Source: Tupaia tana
Taxonomy: Eukaryota > Chordata > Mammalia > Scandentia > Tupaiidae
Length of the DNA: 64,000 nucleotides
NCBI GenBank assembly: GCA_026018925.1
Contig: JAKSZU010000011.1
Location: 40,660,641 to 40,724,640 of the forward strand
Reading direction: 5' to 3'
The notes under the pieces were generated by a model. It was not told the origin of the DNA, made no database searches, and saw only the letters and a list, made by a program, of their open reading frames with translations. This document shows positions 10,817 to 22,602 of the stretch, one piece after another (positions within the stretch are counted from its first letter, which is position 1; every line of letters begins with the position of its first letter). Position numbers and translations under genes: made by a program.

Positions 10817-10984
10817 GAGGCAAATGCTTCTTAAGGTTTCTTCCTAAGGCAATTTCTGTATTTCCAAAGAGTTTAGCATAGTGTGCATCCTAGAGGCCAC
10901 CTTTGCTTTCTGCAGGAAAAAGACTGAGTGCCTTGGATATGGCCACTCATCCCAAAGCCACTATCCAGCAAAGGGATATTTGGA

Positions 10985-11088
10985 TGCAGAAGACACAGGT
11001 TTGAATCTCAGCTGGTACTTTAGGCATGCACTCAATCTGCCTTGATTTCCTCCCGTGTAAAATGGAAGAAATGACGTTTGTTTATTCC
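10985..11088 (+). mobile_element. MIR relic
   Basis: 'caggtttgaatctcagctgg' and 'ttgatttcctcccgtgtaaa' followed by 'atggaagaaatga' are sense MIR. Confidence 0.6.
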
Positions 11089-11109
11089 CTTTAAGCTTGT
11101 TATATGATT

Positions 11110-11252
11110 CCCTGCTTCTTAGCTTCCTCCAACAAGACCACAGCCCAACTCAAGGAGACTCTTACAGTATTGTTGAACCTAGTCCCACTCGGCAACACCC
11201 AACACTGTGCCTGCCTTATGTGATAGGTCCTCAGCAATGAATGAATGAAAGT
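11110..11252 (+). mobile_element. L2 3' end
   Basis: 'cactgtgcctgccttatgtg' then 'tcagcaatgaatgaatgaaa'. The TGAA tandem at the end is the diagnostic L2 terminus. Confidence 0.65.
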
Positions 11253-11449
11253 ACCTTGAAAACCATGCATTGTTATGTGATTGTCCATTTTTATAATCAC
11301 CCAATGTGCTAATAGAATCAAATCTCGAGGTAAATTTATTTATGCAACATGAAATGATACATTGATTATCTTATGCATTAAATCATGTTCCTTGCTGAGG
11401 GGATTCAGAGCATGAGGCATACTCACAGTCCTTGAAGAGATGCATCATT

Positions 11450-11785
11450 GAATTCAACAAATATTTATTTCCTGAACACCTGTTACTATACCAGGCTTGG
11501 TGCCAGGTGCTAGGAACAGAAGAATAAATAACACATAATTCTTTTTTTTTTTTTTTTGCCTTCTCATTTTTATTTGCTTGTTGTATTTTCCATTAATTTG
11601 CTTATTTAGTGAAATTTTTTCTCCACATGATCCACCAAAAAGTTGATAGCTTATAGGGAAGAAAGACAAATAGATGATTAACAATCCCATATAATTTGTT
11701 AATGGGAGTGTGAATGGAGCTCTATGGGAGCAAATTAGATGCACTGAGAAAACCTCTCTAAGGAAGTTACATTTAAATGCCCCCC
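11450..11785 (-). mobile_element. L2 relic, antisense, with T-rich insertion
   Basis: Starts 'attcaacaaatatttatttc' and 'accaggcttggtgccaggtg'. After a T15 run and about 80 unmatched bases it resumes near 'aaaacctctctaaggaagtt' and 'acatttaaa', which match upstream L2. The insertion at 11541-11640 may be an old retroposed tail. Confidence 0.6.
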
Positions 11786-12110
11786 TTTTTTTTCATGAAC
11801 AAAGTAAAGTACAAGTTTATTTTGGTACAAAAAATCCTTGAAATACATGCATAGTTTTTTCATCATAGGTATTTTCTATAAATTTGAAGACCCTCTCCCC
11901 CCAAAAATGATGTTTATTTTCTTGTCCTGTAACAGTTTATCTGTGAACTAGTGAGGAGTGGTATGGTGTTTTACAGTGTCAGTGATGCAGGCTTCTTCTA
12001 TTTTGGTCATCTTCTATCCCTATGGTATTTTTGTTATCTAATATAGTCCAAGATGGCGCACCACATCCCTAAAGGATGAGTAGAATCTGGTCACATAGAA
12101 GGAACCTCCT
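11786..12110. other. Unannotated unique sequence
   Basis: No recognised feature. Confidence 0.4.
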
Positions 12111-12114
12111 AATT

Positions 12115-12480
12115 GATCTTTCTGTTTCTGTCTTTTGTCCTCCTCTAATCTAATCACTGCAAAGCTCCTATGAATCTTTCTAATGGAAAATCAAAGCACG
12201 CTGTTCTCCTACACAAGCACGTCAGTGATCACCCATTGCTCTCAGAGGAAAGCCCAAGCTCCTCACCATACCACCAATCCTTGGGTGTTCTGGATCCCGC
12301 ACCTGCCATGTCTCATTCTTGCTCATTACGTACAGTGCCCTCCTTTCTACTCCTGGGCCATCTCTGGCTCTTTCCCTCCTCGAGCCTTTGCTGTACCCCT
12401 TCCGGAGTGCTCTTCTCCACACTCCTTGCTTGGCTGGTTTGTTCTCATTCTTTGGATCTAATGTAACCACTCTCTCCCCT
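12115..12480 (+). mobile_element. L2 relic
   Basis: 'aaagcccaagctcctcacca', 'ctcgagcctttgctgtaccc' and 'cttccggagtgctcttctcc' follow the L2 3' region in order. Overlapping frames of up to 98 codons here derive from the repeat. Confidence 0.7.
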
Positions 12481-12489
12481 CATTTACTC

Positions 12490-12935
12490 AGTGTTAAAGG
12501 TTCTCAGTCCAAACTGCACATTAAAACTCCCTGGGGAATGAAACATTTAGAAAAGGCAAGTCTATAGTAAGCAGGTCAGTGGTTATGGAGGGATGGGGGT
12601 ATTAGGGAGTTACCGTAAATGGGCAAGAGGGATCTTTATACATGATGGGAATATTCTAAAATTGAACTGTGAGAAGGGTTGCACAATGCTGTGATTTACT
12701 GAAAATCATCACATGATACAGTGGGTAAATTTTATGGTATATAAATTATACTTCAATAAAGCTGATTTTTAAATGTTCCTATGGAGCTTTTTTAAAAGTG
12801 CTGGTACTTGGACCCCCACCTCCACCCCAGAAATTCTGATTTAATTGATCTGGGGATGAGGTTCAAGCATCTACACGTTTTAAAGCTCTCCAGGTTATTC
12901 TGATGTATAGCCATAATTCAGAACCACTGCTCTAT
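12490..12935 (-). mobile_element. MER5A-like hAT MITE, split by an L1 tail
   Basis: Left part: 'ggttctcagtccaaactgca' and 'cattaaaactccctggggaa'. Right part: 'ccagaaattctgatttaatt', 'tttaaagctctccaggttat' and end 'cagaaccactgctc'. About 230 bp of L1 3' end separate the parts. Confidence 0.8.
12550..12772 (+). mobile_element. L1 3'-end insertion inside MER5A-like element
   Basis: 'gtcagtggttatggagggat', 'attagggagttaccgtaaat', 'gggttgcacaatgctgtgat', 'ggtaaattttatggtatata' and 'tacttcaataaagctg' follow the sense L1 3'UTR end. No clear target-site duplication or long A-tail is left. Confidence 0.65.
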
Positions 12936-12944
12936 CTTATTGCC

Positions 12945-13095
12945 TGTTTATTGCATTCTTACCACTGTAATTATCTTATTTACCTAATTATTTACTTGGT
13001 TATTTTCCTTCTGAGAAATGATAATGAAAGCTCCCATAAGGGAGAGACTTTTACTGGATCACCTTTGAATCTCTAGTATCTAGTTCATACTTCCT
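12945..13095 (+). mobile_element. L2 relic
   Basis: 'ataatgaaagctcccataag' and 'ggagagacttttactggatc' resemble L2 'gtaagctccatgagggcagggactttg'. Confidence 0.55.
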
Positions 13096-13424
13096 TCTTA
13101 AGTTTTTAAGTTAAATGGACAGGAAATGGAGGAGAGAGGGAAAACCCTCACTAGGACATAGAAAGGTTAAAGAACATGGCATGTTTTCCAAAGATCTACC
13201 CAGATCAGCAAACCAAGATGTTTCTATGAAAATCACTCAGCAAATGATGGAAGGGACCACTGAGACCCTGAGTCCCTGAGTCGGTGAGGTGGCCATAAAG
13301 CCCTACAAAACAATGCAGAAAGACACAAGCAATGCAGGCATTCCATATGGCAACATGGGTGGCCCGTTCAGGGAAAGTACTGTCTCTTCCTTCCCTAACT
13401 GTCCACACTCAGTGAAAAAAAATT
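13096..13424. other. Unannotated unique sequence
   Basis: A 67-codon reverse frame (13205-13408) has no recognisable domain. Confidence 0.4.
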
Positions 13425-13645
13425 GCACTGTGGGGCCCAGCCACAATGGCACAGGCAGTTAAAGAACTACTGCATGATGCTAGAAGCCATGTAGGAAGGC
13501 TTCAATTTTATGTTCCAAATCTACCTGAACACCAAGGGTGCACCATGATCCTGGCTGTCTGCAGGGCTGGGAAGTGGAAAGGATTATGGCATGAAGATGC
13601 CATTCAAAGTGGTTCTATAAATAAATAAACAAACAAACAGTTTAA
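13425..13645 (+). mobile_element. Possible second SINE type
   Basis: Starts 'ggggcccagccacaatggca' and 'caggcagttaaagaactact', recalling a tRNA-like head with a degraded A box, and ends in an A-rich (AAATA/AAAC) tail at 13617-13640. The body does not match the dominant SINE. Seen only once here, so its identity is uncertain. Confidence 0.35.
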
Positions 13646-15700
13646 AAATTTTATAATCGAAGAATTTAAGACCTATGACAAAAATAAAGTTTTGCAAACC
13701 TACGCAAGACCTTATGGGTTGTTTTGCATTCACTAAGATAATATAGCAGGTTATTAAACAATAAGATATAAGTACCATGATATATATGTTTAATTAGTAA
13801 AAAATGGACTAGAAAGCTTTCAGGCTCTCCTTCCCCCATTTTCAGTGAGATGTGTATAGCTTCATTTCTCCTGGAAAAGTCAGTTTACTTTTTTTCTCTT
13901 TGGTACATCATTCAATCTGGTGGAGTAAAGAAGGGAACTAAGGTTAAGTCTTGGTGAAGACTGGGGTGCAGATAGAAACTGAGCTTATTCCAATAAGGAG
14001 AAATCAAAATGTCCAGCCTTGGGTCAAAAATTGACCATGAATGGGATGCAAAGGCAGATTTCAAAGTAAGCAGAAATGAGAGTCTAAAACTGGGAAGATC
14101 TTAGAAAAAAGCACAAGAGTAAGCAAGACCTGGTGGTACTTGCCTAGAACTCAGCAAGAAAGACAGCTGCCTTTGTTTTCTGCATATGCGATTCCCATTC
14201 AAAATGCCTCATCTCTGTTTCCTGCCTTAAAGGAGTGGTTTGTGTTCATTCATGCTACTACAAACCACCCAGGCTGAAAAATCAGAAGCAGGAATGCCAT
14301 AAAGATAGCTAACAACAAATTCATCTACTGAACAGAGTTAATAAATACAATCCAATTATGTTTTGGAGGATGCCTGCGACAAACAGCAGTTTTAGCATTT
14401 AGTATATCTCATAGTCAATCAGAATCAGTGGTCAATTTCAGTGACTCCTATTTGGTGATATCACAGAAAGCAATCCTATTTTCTACGTCCAGGGAATTTG
14501 CATGCAGATCATTGCAAAGCTGTTTAAAATCACAAGTACATCAGCTAAGAAAAGGATCCCCAGTCCTTTATTATTAAATAGAATTATCTGATTTTCCAAA
14601 AAGAAGTGTGCCCATTAACCTTAAGTATTCTAACAGAACTGCAATGTAGATTTTTCTCTGAGTGTTTATAACTAAGAATTTGCAGCTTTAGCCCATACCA
14701 GGTCAAGTTAAAGAACAAAAAGAGGTTAATGAAAGCTGCAAAACTTTTGTGTTACTCTCAAAAAGTTTTTCACAAAATTATCACAAGTATAACTGTCCAT
14801 AGAATACCCTTGACTAAACAAAGCTCACTTGTTCCTCAAAAAAAAATTTAGTATGAGAAACACTAACCTTTAGCTTGTTTAAAAGAAACTGATCAAGTTT
14901 TTACATTTTATATATTTAAGTTTTAGGGACATGTGATATCCAGCTAAAGGGGAGTTAAAACATACCTTCTTTGAAGATGGGCAAATTGGACACCAAATCC
15001 ATGCAGGTACAATTGTGCCATGGTATTTATGAAGGTAAATTGTTTGGCAATGGTCAAGTCTGCCAGTCAGAAAAGACTTGAACTCTTATGAGGGCAAAGG
15101 AGTCTCTGTCAATTCATTAGATTAAGTGATCAGTGAATTGCCAAGCAAAGAGCAAACTCACGTCTGAAGCTGGAAGGACATGAACCGTTTTCAAGACTAC
15201 AGAATACAGCCAGGAATAACCTGGGCCTCTGCTCTTAGCTCCTGCTCTCAGCCTGTGAGCAACTTCATGTCCTCTGCCTCCCCCCAGCTAACTGCACATC
15301 CCTCCACCGTATAAAATAGCATGTGAAAGAAATTGCTCTATTGTGGAAGTACCTCAAGTATTTTAGAATTTAAGACTTCTATCTTCTCATGGCCATTCTA
15401 ACTGTTCCCAAGAAAGTCCTGGCTTGACCCAAATCAAGAAGTAAACCAATCATTCTAGCCACTTTCTAAACATCAGTTGTCAGAATTTGTGAAGTGGTTG
15501 AAAAGAGGCATTGAAGCATTGGATAGTGACAGGTCAAAATCCAAGGACTGGCTAATGCTGTGTGACAGATGCTCCCATCAGTGACTTGGAGGCTCCTGTC
15601 CTCTTTTTTCTCCAGATCTGTATCTGCTTCTAGAAATTTGTTTTCTTGAATATGCTTGACATTGGAGAAAATGAGTTTAGAAAACACAAGGATTGTTTAA
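13646..15700. other. Long repeat-poor unique stretch
   Basis: No gene or repeat that I can name. 14340-14560 has the texture of conserved non-coding DNA and includes an octamer-type ATTTGCAT at 14498-14505. A 73-codon reverse frame begins near 15687 and has no domain. Confidence 0.4.
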
Positions 15701-15704
15701 AAAT

Positions 15705-15908
15705 GATCATCAGTAAGACTAACTTATTATTTAGTATGTGCCAGGCAACATTCTAAAATTTTTATAAGAAATGACTCATTTATTCCTCACAATAACTCTA
15801 TGAAAGAGGCACTGATTAATTTGAAGAAAATGGGACGCAGAGAGGTTTAGTAACTTGTCAAGATCACGTGCCCATAAGTACCCAAATCAAGCTTTCAACC
15901 AAACAGCC
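15705..15908 (-). mobile_element. MIR relic
   Basis: 'tagtatgtgccaggcaacat', 'aaatgactcatttattcctc', 'acaataactctatgaaagag', 'gcagagaggtttagtaactt': a long antisense MIR in the right order. Confidence 0.8.
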
Positions 15909-17462
15909 CAGATCCTGGGCATATATGCTTAAGTACTACACAATTCATAAAAAGTATGAAGTGGGGGAAAAAGTCCCTTTAATTATTATTGTTTTGCTTG
16001 TTTTTTACTCTCTGACAAAAGGAAAGATGCTATAATAGATTCCTTGCAGTTCAGTATCTTACAGCTCTGTTTGTGGTGAAAGTTAAAAACATCAAAAAAT
16101 ACATTTAATTAGTTCACTGGTAATTATTGTCTGACTACATTATACTTTAAAATTTAATATACCAATCACCGCTTAATTAGCAAACCAAGTTGTAGAGGAT
16201 AGCCTTCTGCTCCCAAACTAATGAAAACTGGCACTTAAATAAGTATTATGTAGATTTCGACTTTTCCTAAAATGTGGTGTTTCTTTGCGTATCCTTCCAT
16301 AACCTCTTTCCCCGGCCACCACCAAAAAAAAGAGGGGAAGGGGGACACAAATACACCAAAAATTGTCCACGATTTCAGACTCTTCAGAAAGTATTCATTG
16401 CTAGATTAAATCAGAAAGCTGGGGGAGAAAAATAGAAATCAGGATTTGGGAAGTAGAAACAATAAGGTTGTGAGGTGCCAGCCAAGGCCTGGAATAACTC
16501 TATTCCAGGCGGAATAGAGGCGGAAACTGTAGAAACTGACCAGTCCCTTCTGCCATTTGGGGACAGTGAAAGCTCAGAGAGAGGAAGCGGAGTCCCAGGA
16601 GGATAGCAGGCAGGGCTATGTCTGCTCCAGGAACCCTCAGACAAAGTAACCCCTCCTCATCTGCTTCTCAGATCCAACTCCAAACCCACCTTCCTGAACA
16701 GCTTTCTAGCTAGACTCTCCTCGTTAGTTACCTGGACATCGGAGGGTGGACCGCTGTCCATTAACTTCAAAGGTTTCAAGAGGTCTCAGGAAAAGTAAGT
16801 GGAAACCTGTTTTGTGCTAAATTCGGCTAATTTCCCATTTCAGCCAGGAGTAGTGCAGAAGGATGTCTGGGCATAACTGGCAGTGTCCTGAGATTCTTAG
16901 TCTATAAGACCTGCTGTTGGCTACTCCACTTAATGTTCAGAAGATGGCTATTTTATTGCTCTTGGTGAAGGGATGGGGCACTTTAAAAAACAGGCAGATT
17001 CAGCAGAACCTGGAAACAGATATAGCCCGGTTACTTGGAAGCAGGAGCAGGCATAGAGCTGAGTGCTGGGTTCCTGTGGAATAGAAGTAGCCAGGTCCTC
17101 CCTGACCACAGCTGTCAGCGTCACCTGCACATGAACTGGAGGTGGGGATTCTCTGCTATGCCCCTAGCCATCTGCCCCTCAGGCTAAATCCAGCCTCAGC
17201 AACCCTCTCTTGCATTAACCTTAATCCCCGAATGGCCTCTGGCTCAAATGTAGAAAGCCCTCTTGTTTTTTTTGTTGATTTTCTTTTTTCATTTTTTTAT
17301 GGTTCTAGTCACAGCTCATCCAAGCAGGTGCTGCAGAGTACATTCGACTCAGTCTGAAGGCACTAGCTTGGGGAGGAAGTGTTTTCCCACATGGGAAGTA
17401 TGTATTTTGACAATGCCAGGAATTGATTCTGCAAGGAATTTGTTAGAATCACATGAGCTAAT
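15909..17462. other. Unannotated unique sequence
   Basis: Includes a purine-rich patch (16322-16350) and a T-rich patch (17262-17300). Frames of 60-77 codons on both strands have no recognisable domain. No gene called. Confidence 0.4.
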
Positions 17463-17765
17463 ATATGCAAAGCCCTTTTTTTTTTTTTTTTTTTGAGGGG
17501 TTTTCGCTATAGGGCGGGTGCGCTCGCCAGACAGACAGAGAGAGACATAGAGACAGAAAGCGAGAAATCACCCCTCAGGGGGGATGGCCATGCCGCAATC
17601 CCTTCTCCTCCATTCTCCTCTCGGGATCTTGGGCACACACGCACACGCACCCGGTGTGAGTTTTAAGCCACCGGGTCTAGGACGCTAACCAAGGTGGACT
17701 ACTTGGGAGTCCAGCGACATAGCCATTACGCTAACTGCTGGTTCCCAAATATGCAAAGCCCTTTT
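17463..17765. repeat. Target-site duplication pair around a young SINE
   Basis: The 17-bp 'atatgcaaagccctttt' occurs at 17463-17479 and 17749-17765, flanking the SINE at 17480-17746. Confidence 0.95.
17480..17746 (-). mobile_element. tRNA-derived SINE, young
   Basis: Antisense full-length copy with T-tail, 'gctatagggcgggtgcgctc', CpG-rich body, and head end 'cgctaactgctggttccc'. The perfect target-site duplication and retained CpGs mark a recent insertion. The B box is mutated (reverse strand 'gttagcgtcctagac' region). Confidence 0.96.
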
Positions 17766-17784
17766 GAAGAGTGCATGTCATGAA

Positions 17785-17915
17785 GTAAGCTTAAGAGATC
17801 GCTTGTTATTATTATTCCCATTTTGCAAAGTAGAAAATCGTGGTTCAAAGAAATTAATAAATAAATTGTGCCAGTGTCATATGATGAAAAACAAAACCAG
17901 GATTGAAACAGCATA
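17785..17915 (-). mobile_element. MIR relic
   Basis: 'attattcccattttgcaaag', 'tgccagtgtcatatgatgaa' and 'accaggattgaaacagca' are antisense MIR order. The young SINE may have landed in its flank. Confidence 0.55.
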
Positions 17916-19612
17916 TCCAATTCCCAATCTTTCCCTTCAAGGATATAGTCTCCCTGAGAGCATATTATTGAGAAGTAGTGTAACGATCAGAACCCAATCC
18001 TACCTCCAGCCCAAGCTAAATGCACAGATAGGTGTGACCAATAATAGCGCACTTTCCAACTGAAGTTCTGAAGCAGCCACAGAATCCTTTACAACATGAC
18101 ATGCCAAGCAACCACTTCCTGCCATTCGGAATCCAACTGATAAATGCAGCTATTTGCCATCTGTGAACTGTGATACCAACTGTTAGGCACTAGACCCTGT
18201 GGACCACACTCTGCAGTCCTCCTCCTCTTCATGAAGCTTCATCAATTGTTGGTCTATTGGGAATTGACTCCAGTAGGACTGAAACTGAGACTTCAGAAAG
18301 ATAATCTCAACATTTCAAATATAAGCACTGCTCTGAGAATTACACACCTTGTGCACTATGATCAAAGACTGCATGGTGTCCCTGGGTAAGATACCTTTCA
18401 TAAAATGTGGGTGGTCTTGTACTAGCATGCCAATTTTCCATGAAGTTATACTCTAAGCCTGAAATCATCCAGAACAAAATGATAACCCAGGAGAATGGTA
18501 GTAATATAGGCATGGCATCCACAGGACTTCTCACTGTTCTCTTTCTAGATATTATCTCTGAGAAAGGTGTCTTCTGATCACTTTTTTTTCCTTAATTGCC
18601 CTTTCCCACAAGAACAATTCTATAGCTCACATACGGTTTGCAGATTTGGAAGATAGGACTGAAGAGGCTGGTTTTTTTCTCTGTAGTGTGAAAATTAGAA
18701 AGTACATTCATGCTGTTAAGAAAGCATATGAGAGCCTGCCAAAGACGAAGCTATTCTCCTATCCTAGATGAGACTGGTAAATTACAATAGGGAGGAAAGA
18801 ATTCTCCCTAGTCCCCAAGGGAGAGAACAGATTTACTGACAACTGAAAGATGGATGGGCAGTGCTTTTATTCATTGCATTGTCTGTCAGTCACCAGCTCT
18901 GACTGCACATCGCCCAAACAACAGTGAACATGTGTGTGGTTTTTCACTCTCTCCTCAGTGGGAGCTGCCACTGGGGGCCAGATGTTTCACGCCACAACAA
19001 AGTGTGCTCCTTGTTTATCCTGGTCACATCCCATCATGGGAGAGAGAAAAGATGCCTGAAGGGCTTCAGAAGCAGAAATGACCTTCGGTCCCTGAGGGAA
19101 TAGCAGGCTCCTTCCACGCTCAAGCCTCCATCCCTGCAAAAAAAACAAGAGATAGAAAGACTGGGGATTCTTAGGACTGGACCTAGCGGGGAATAACGGG
19201 GTGGATTGGACCAGAGAAAGTAGACATGTAACCTGGGACACCTGCTGAATTTGACGAAGGCAGGGAGCCAAAAAATGGATACAAAGAAATTCTTCTAGGA
19301 AAGGTGAATGAGCCTAAACATTTCATCTGAAGACAGAAAGATCCAGTCAGTTTGATAAATGTAATCTTAGATGCTACTAACATTTCTTCAATATGTACCA
19401 TATTTCATTGGTTTGAAAACATACTTTCCACATTTCAGCATCTCTAAAATATGATGTTTATAGTTTACTGGGTATTTTTTTTTCTTTTCTTGGTGATCCA
19501 CTAAAAATGGTGCCTCTTACAACCTACAATCTATTGCATAGATTTTATGCAATATAATTAACATGACCATGTATTGCACTCAGTGCCTTTATAAGAGTTA
19601 TCCATTTCATTC
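17916..19612. other. Unannotated unique sequence
   Basis: Frames of 64-94 codons without recognisable domains. No repeat that I can name. Confidence 0.4.
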
Positions 19613-19614
19613 AT

Positions 19615-20515
19615 TTTTTTGTAAGTTTATTAAAGTATCATAAAATTCACTCATTTTAAGTGTATAATTCAACGTTTGGCATATTCACACTTGTGCAACT
19701 ATTGCCACAATTAATTTTAGAACACTTTTATGGCCTTATGTACATTAGAAGTTACCCCCATTTTACCCAACCCACCTGGCCCTAAATAACCACTAATCTA
19801 CTTTCTAGCTCTATAAATTTGCTTATTCTGGGTATTTCATATAAATGGAATCATAGCAACTTCATGAATAAATCACATCATCTTATATCAGCAGAATCAA
19901 GGATATGTGGCCTTTTGTGTCTGGTTTCATTTATTTAGCATAATATTTTCACAATCCACCCATGTCGTAGTGCATCAGTACTTCGTTCCCTTTTAAGGCC
20001 TAATAATATCCTATTACATAGATATACCATAGTTGATTTATCCAGTCATTGGTTAATGGACATTTAGGTTATATCTACTCTTTGGCTATTGTAAATAATG
20101 ATATTATGAATATCTGTGTAGAAGTTTTTGTGTGAACATGTTTTTATTTCTCATATATATATGTATAAATGTATGAGTGGAATTGATGTATTCAATGGTA
20201 ACTTTAGGTTTCACTTTTTGAGGAGGCGCCAAACTGTTTCCAAAAGTGACTTCACCAACTTCCTATAAGCAGTGTATTCCAGTGTCTCTCCATCCTCATC
20301 AACACTTGTAATTATCTGATTTTTTTTTTAACGTTACTATCCTAGTGGTTGAGAAATGATATCTCACTGTGGCTTTAATTTACATTTTCCTGATAATTAA
20401 TGGCATCAACCATCTTTTTATGTGCTTATTAGTCATTTGTATATCTCCTTTGGAGAACGCTTGGTTCATGTTTGGCAATAAATTTTCATTGACTTTTACC
20501 ATATTCTAGTCATGT
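19615..20515 (-). mobile_element. L1 LINE 3' end, antisense, about 0.9 kb
   Basis: Continuous antisense L1 3' sequence: 'taaaattcactcattttaag', 'tgtgcaactattgccacaat', 'aatggaatcatagcaac', 'atttatccagtcattggtta', 'ttcaccaacttcctataagc', 'tctccatcctcatcaacact', 'tttgtatatctcctttggag'. It is an old subfamily (L1M-like). Many frame breaks; no usable reading frame. Confidence 0.85.
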
Positions 20516-20941
20516 GGGAGACTGATTGTATTAATAGCTCCAGTTCTTCACTCTGCTCCATATCCATATTTTTGAACAAATAATTTGGTAGTAATCTCTT
20601 TCTGACTTCGAACTTAGCCATGTTACGTATGTTGGCCAGTGAGATGTTAGGAAATTGTTCCCAAACAAGTCTCCTGGGGGATGAGGTTTGTGATACAGAG
20701 CAAGTGGCCCAAGTGTCAGGACCAAGGCCATTCTAAATCAGCCAATAGTCAGCCAACTACAAGATAATAGTGAATCAGCATGTTTGGCAGAGTAATCTAG
20801 ATAACTTGTAGCTAACAATAGACACAAGAGCAAAACTAGCCTGGCTCACCTGATCCCTGAAGACTCAGCTGAATAAATGTTTATCGTTATCTGCCACTGA
20901 GGGTTATGGTTGTTTGTTTTATGGCATTGTTGTGGGACTAC
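20516..20941. other. Unannotated unique sequence
   Basis: Lies between the L1 relic and a young SINE. No feature recognised. Confidence 0.4.
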
Positions 20942-21263
20942 AAAACTGATAAGGTATCTTTTTTTTTTTTTTTTTTTTCTTTTTCTTTTATTGGAGAGGT
21001 TTCTGCTATAGGGCGCGTGCGCTCGCCAGACAGACAGAGAGAGACAGAGAGATAGAAAGAAGGAAATCACCCCCCAGGGGGGATGGCCACGCCGCAATCC
21101 CTTCTCCTCCATTCTCCTCTCGGGATCTCGGGCACGCACGCACACGCGCCTGGCGTGAGTTTAAGCCGCCGGGTCCGGGACTCGAACCGCGGTCGACTAC
21201 GTGGGAGTCCAGCGACATAGCCATTACGCTAACTGCTGGTCCCAAAACTGATAAGGTATCTTT
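20942..21263. repeat. Perfect 20-bp target-site duplication around a SINE
   Basis: 'aaaactgataaggtatcttt' occurs at 20942-20961 and 21244-21263 without a mismatch. Confidence 0.97.
20962..21243 (-). mobile_element. tRNA-derived SINE, very young
   Basis: Among the best preserved copies. In sense it has the head 'gggaccagcagttagcgtaa', an A box and the intact B box GGTTCGAGTCC, the CpG-rich body, the CT block and a T/C-interrupted A-tail. The perfect target-site duplication and intact Pol III boxes make it the strongest candidate for an insertion polymorphic among individuals or close species. Confidence 0.97.
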
Positions 21264-22204
21264 AGCACTAATAGCATTAAGTTAGTTCCTGCCTTCAAAA
21301 GACTTTATTGAACTAGAGAAGACAGAAAAGTATCAGAAAATGCTAACGCACTGTGAAAGACATGCGGGCACTCCTTTGCTCAGGTACTTACGACTACCCA
21401 TTTTCTGAAGAAGGAGGCCTTGAGAGTTGGAGTGACAAAGCTTCACAGCTCTCTCTCCAATTTCCCCACCTTGTACATTTGACTGGTTCCCTTGATGTTC
21501 ATTGCAATGTATCCTGTACCCATATCATGTTCTTCCTGGAGCCATTAAAAATGTTTGGTGATGCGCAGAGTTGGCATAAAATTTTAATTATGAATCTTGG
21601 TTGCCCAAATTAGTGTACTAGCAGAACTTTAATTAAAAGTTACTGCTTCATATTCCTCCCAAGTTCTGCCCTGATAAAATGGTTTATTATCCTTCCAAGT
21701 TTGTGGCTGTAAGCCTTCTCTGGCTTCTCTTGCCTTTTCCTTGAGGCATTTTGCGTTGGCCATACTTTCGCTTCCCATTAGTGAGAATGTAACTTTAAGC
21801 CAATTAAAAAATTCTCAAGCTGCTTTAATTTTTATGATCATATCTTCTATGTTGACATTTTATCAAACATTTTCACCATGCTTGGTGTAGCTAGATGTGA
21901 CAAAAAAAATTATGCTGGGTCTCTAAAGTAGACTTATTTTCTCTTTCATTTTTTTTATTTGTTTTAAGTCATCTCCTTCAATATAGTAGGCAAATAATCT
22001 CTTATCAGAGATATTATAAACCAGAGGTTATAGCCACTTAAAGGGGATAGGTAGATGCCTTTGAGCATCTGATGAAAACTATGAAATTTCTTGCCAAAAC
22101 AAGCCCAGATACATACATACAATGATATCATACATTTTATAGGCTGATATTCAAAGCCTTAGGATCTTTCTAAAGCTTTGACATGTCCTAGTCTAAATAT
22201 ATAA
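21264..22204. other. Unannotated unique sequence
   Basis: An 86-codon frame at 21353-21613 has no recognisable domain. AT-rich after 21800. Confidence 0.4.
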
Positions 22205-22205
22205 T

Positions 22206-22234
22206 GTGTGTGTGTGTGCATGTGTATGTGTGTA
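22206..22234 (+). repeat. (TG)n microsatellite, imperfect
   Basis: 'tgtgtgtgtgtgcatgtgta' followed by 'tgtgtgt'. Confidence 0.85.
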
Positions 22235-22244
22235 GTTTGTTATA

Positions 22245-22430
22245 AGCCAAAAAGCCCCTTATGGGGCATGGTCATGCTACAATCACTTCATTTCTCCATC
22301 CTGTCAGAATCTTGGGCACATATACATACATACTCAGCATGTTTTACAAGCCACCAGCACCAGGATTCAAACCATTGACTCACCCATGTGAGATCTGGCT
22401 CCTTTAACCAGTAGGCCATGGAGTCTGTGA
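22245..22430 (-). mobile_element. Old SINE, distinct subtype
   Basis: Antisense: 'ggggcatggtcatgctacaa', 'catttctccatcctgtcaga', 'atcttgggcacatatacata', then a recognisable head end ('accattgactcacccatgtg', 'ccagtaggccatgg'). It shares the 'catttct(c)atcctgt' motif with 5190 and 51977 rather than the 'cattctcctctcgggatc' of the main family. Confidence 0.7.
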
Positions 22431-22539
22431 TTTATAGAAGCATCTCAAGTAATCAGTGGGCATAAGCAAGTGTAGAAACCACTAGATTAATTGATATTCA
22501 AGTTGGGTCACTTCTAGCACCACCAATTCATGAGTCAGT

Positions 22540-22602
22540 GGTGTGTGTGTGGGTGTGGGTGTGTGTGTGCACACACATGTGTGAATATGTGTGGTATGTG
22601 TG
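22540..22602 (+). repeat. (GT)n microsatellite, imperfect
   Basis: GT-rich stretch with a 'gtgtgtgtgggtgtgggtgt' start, then 'gtgcacacacatgtgtgaat'. Confidence 0.85.
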
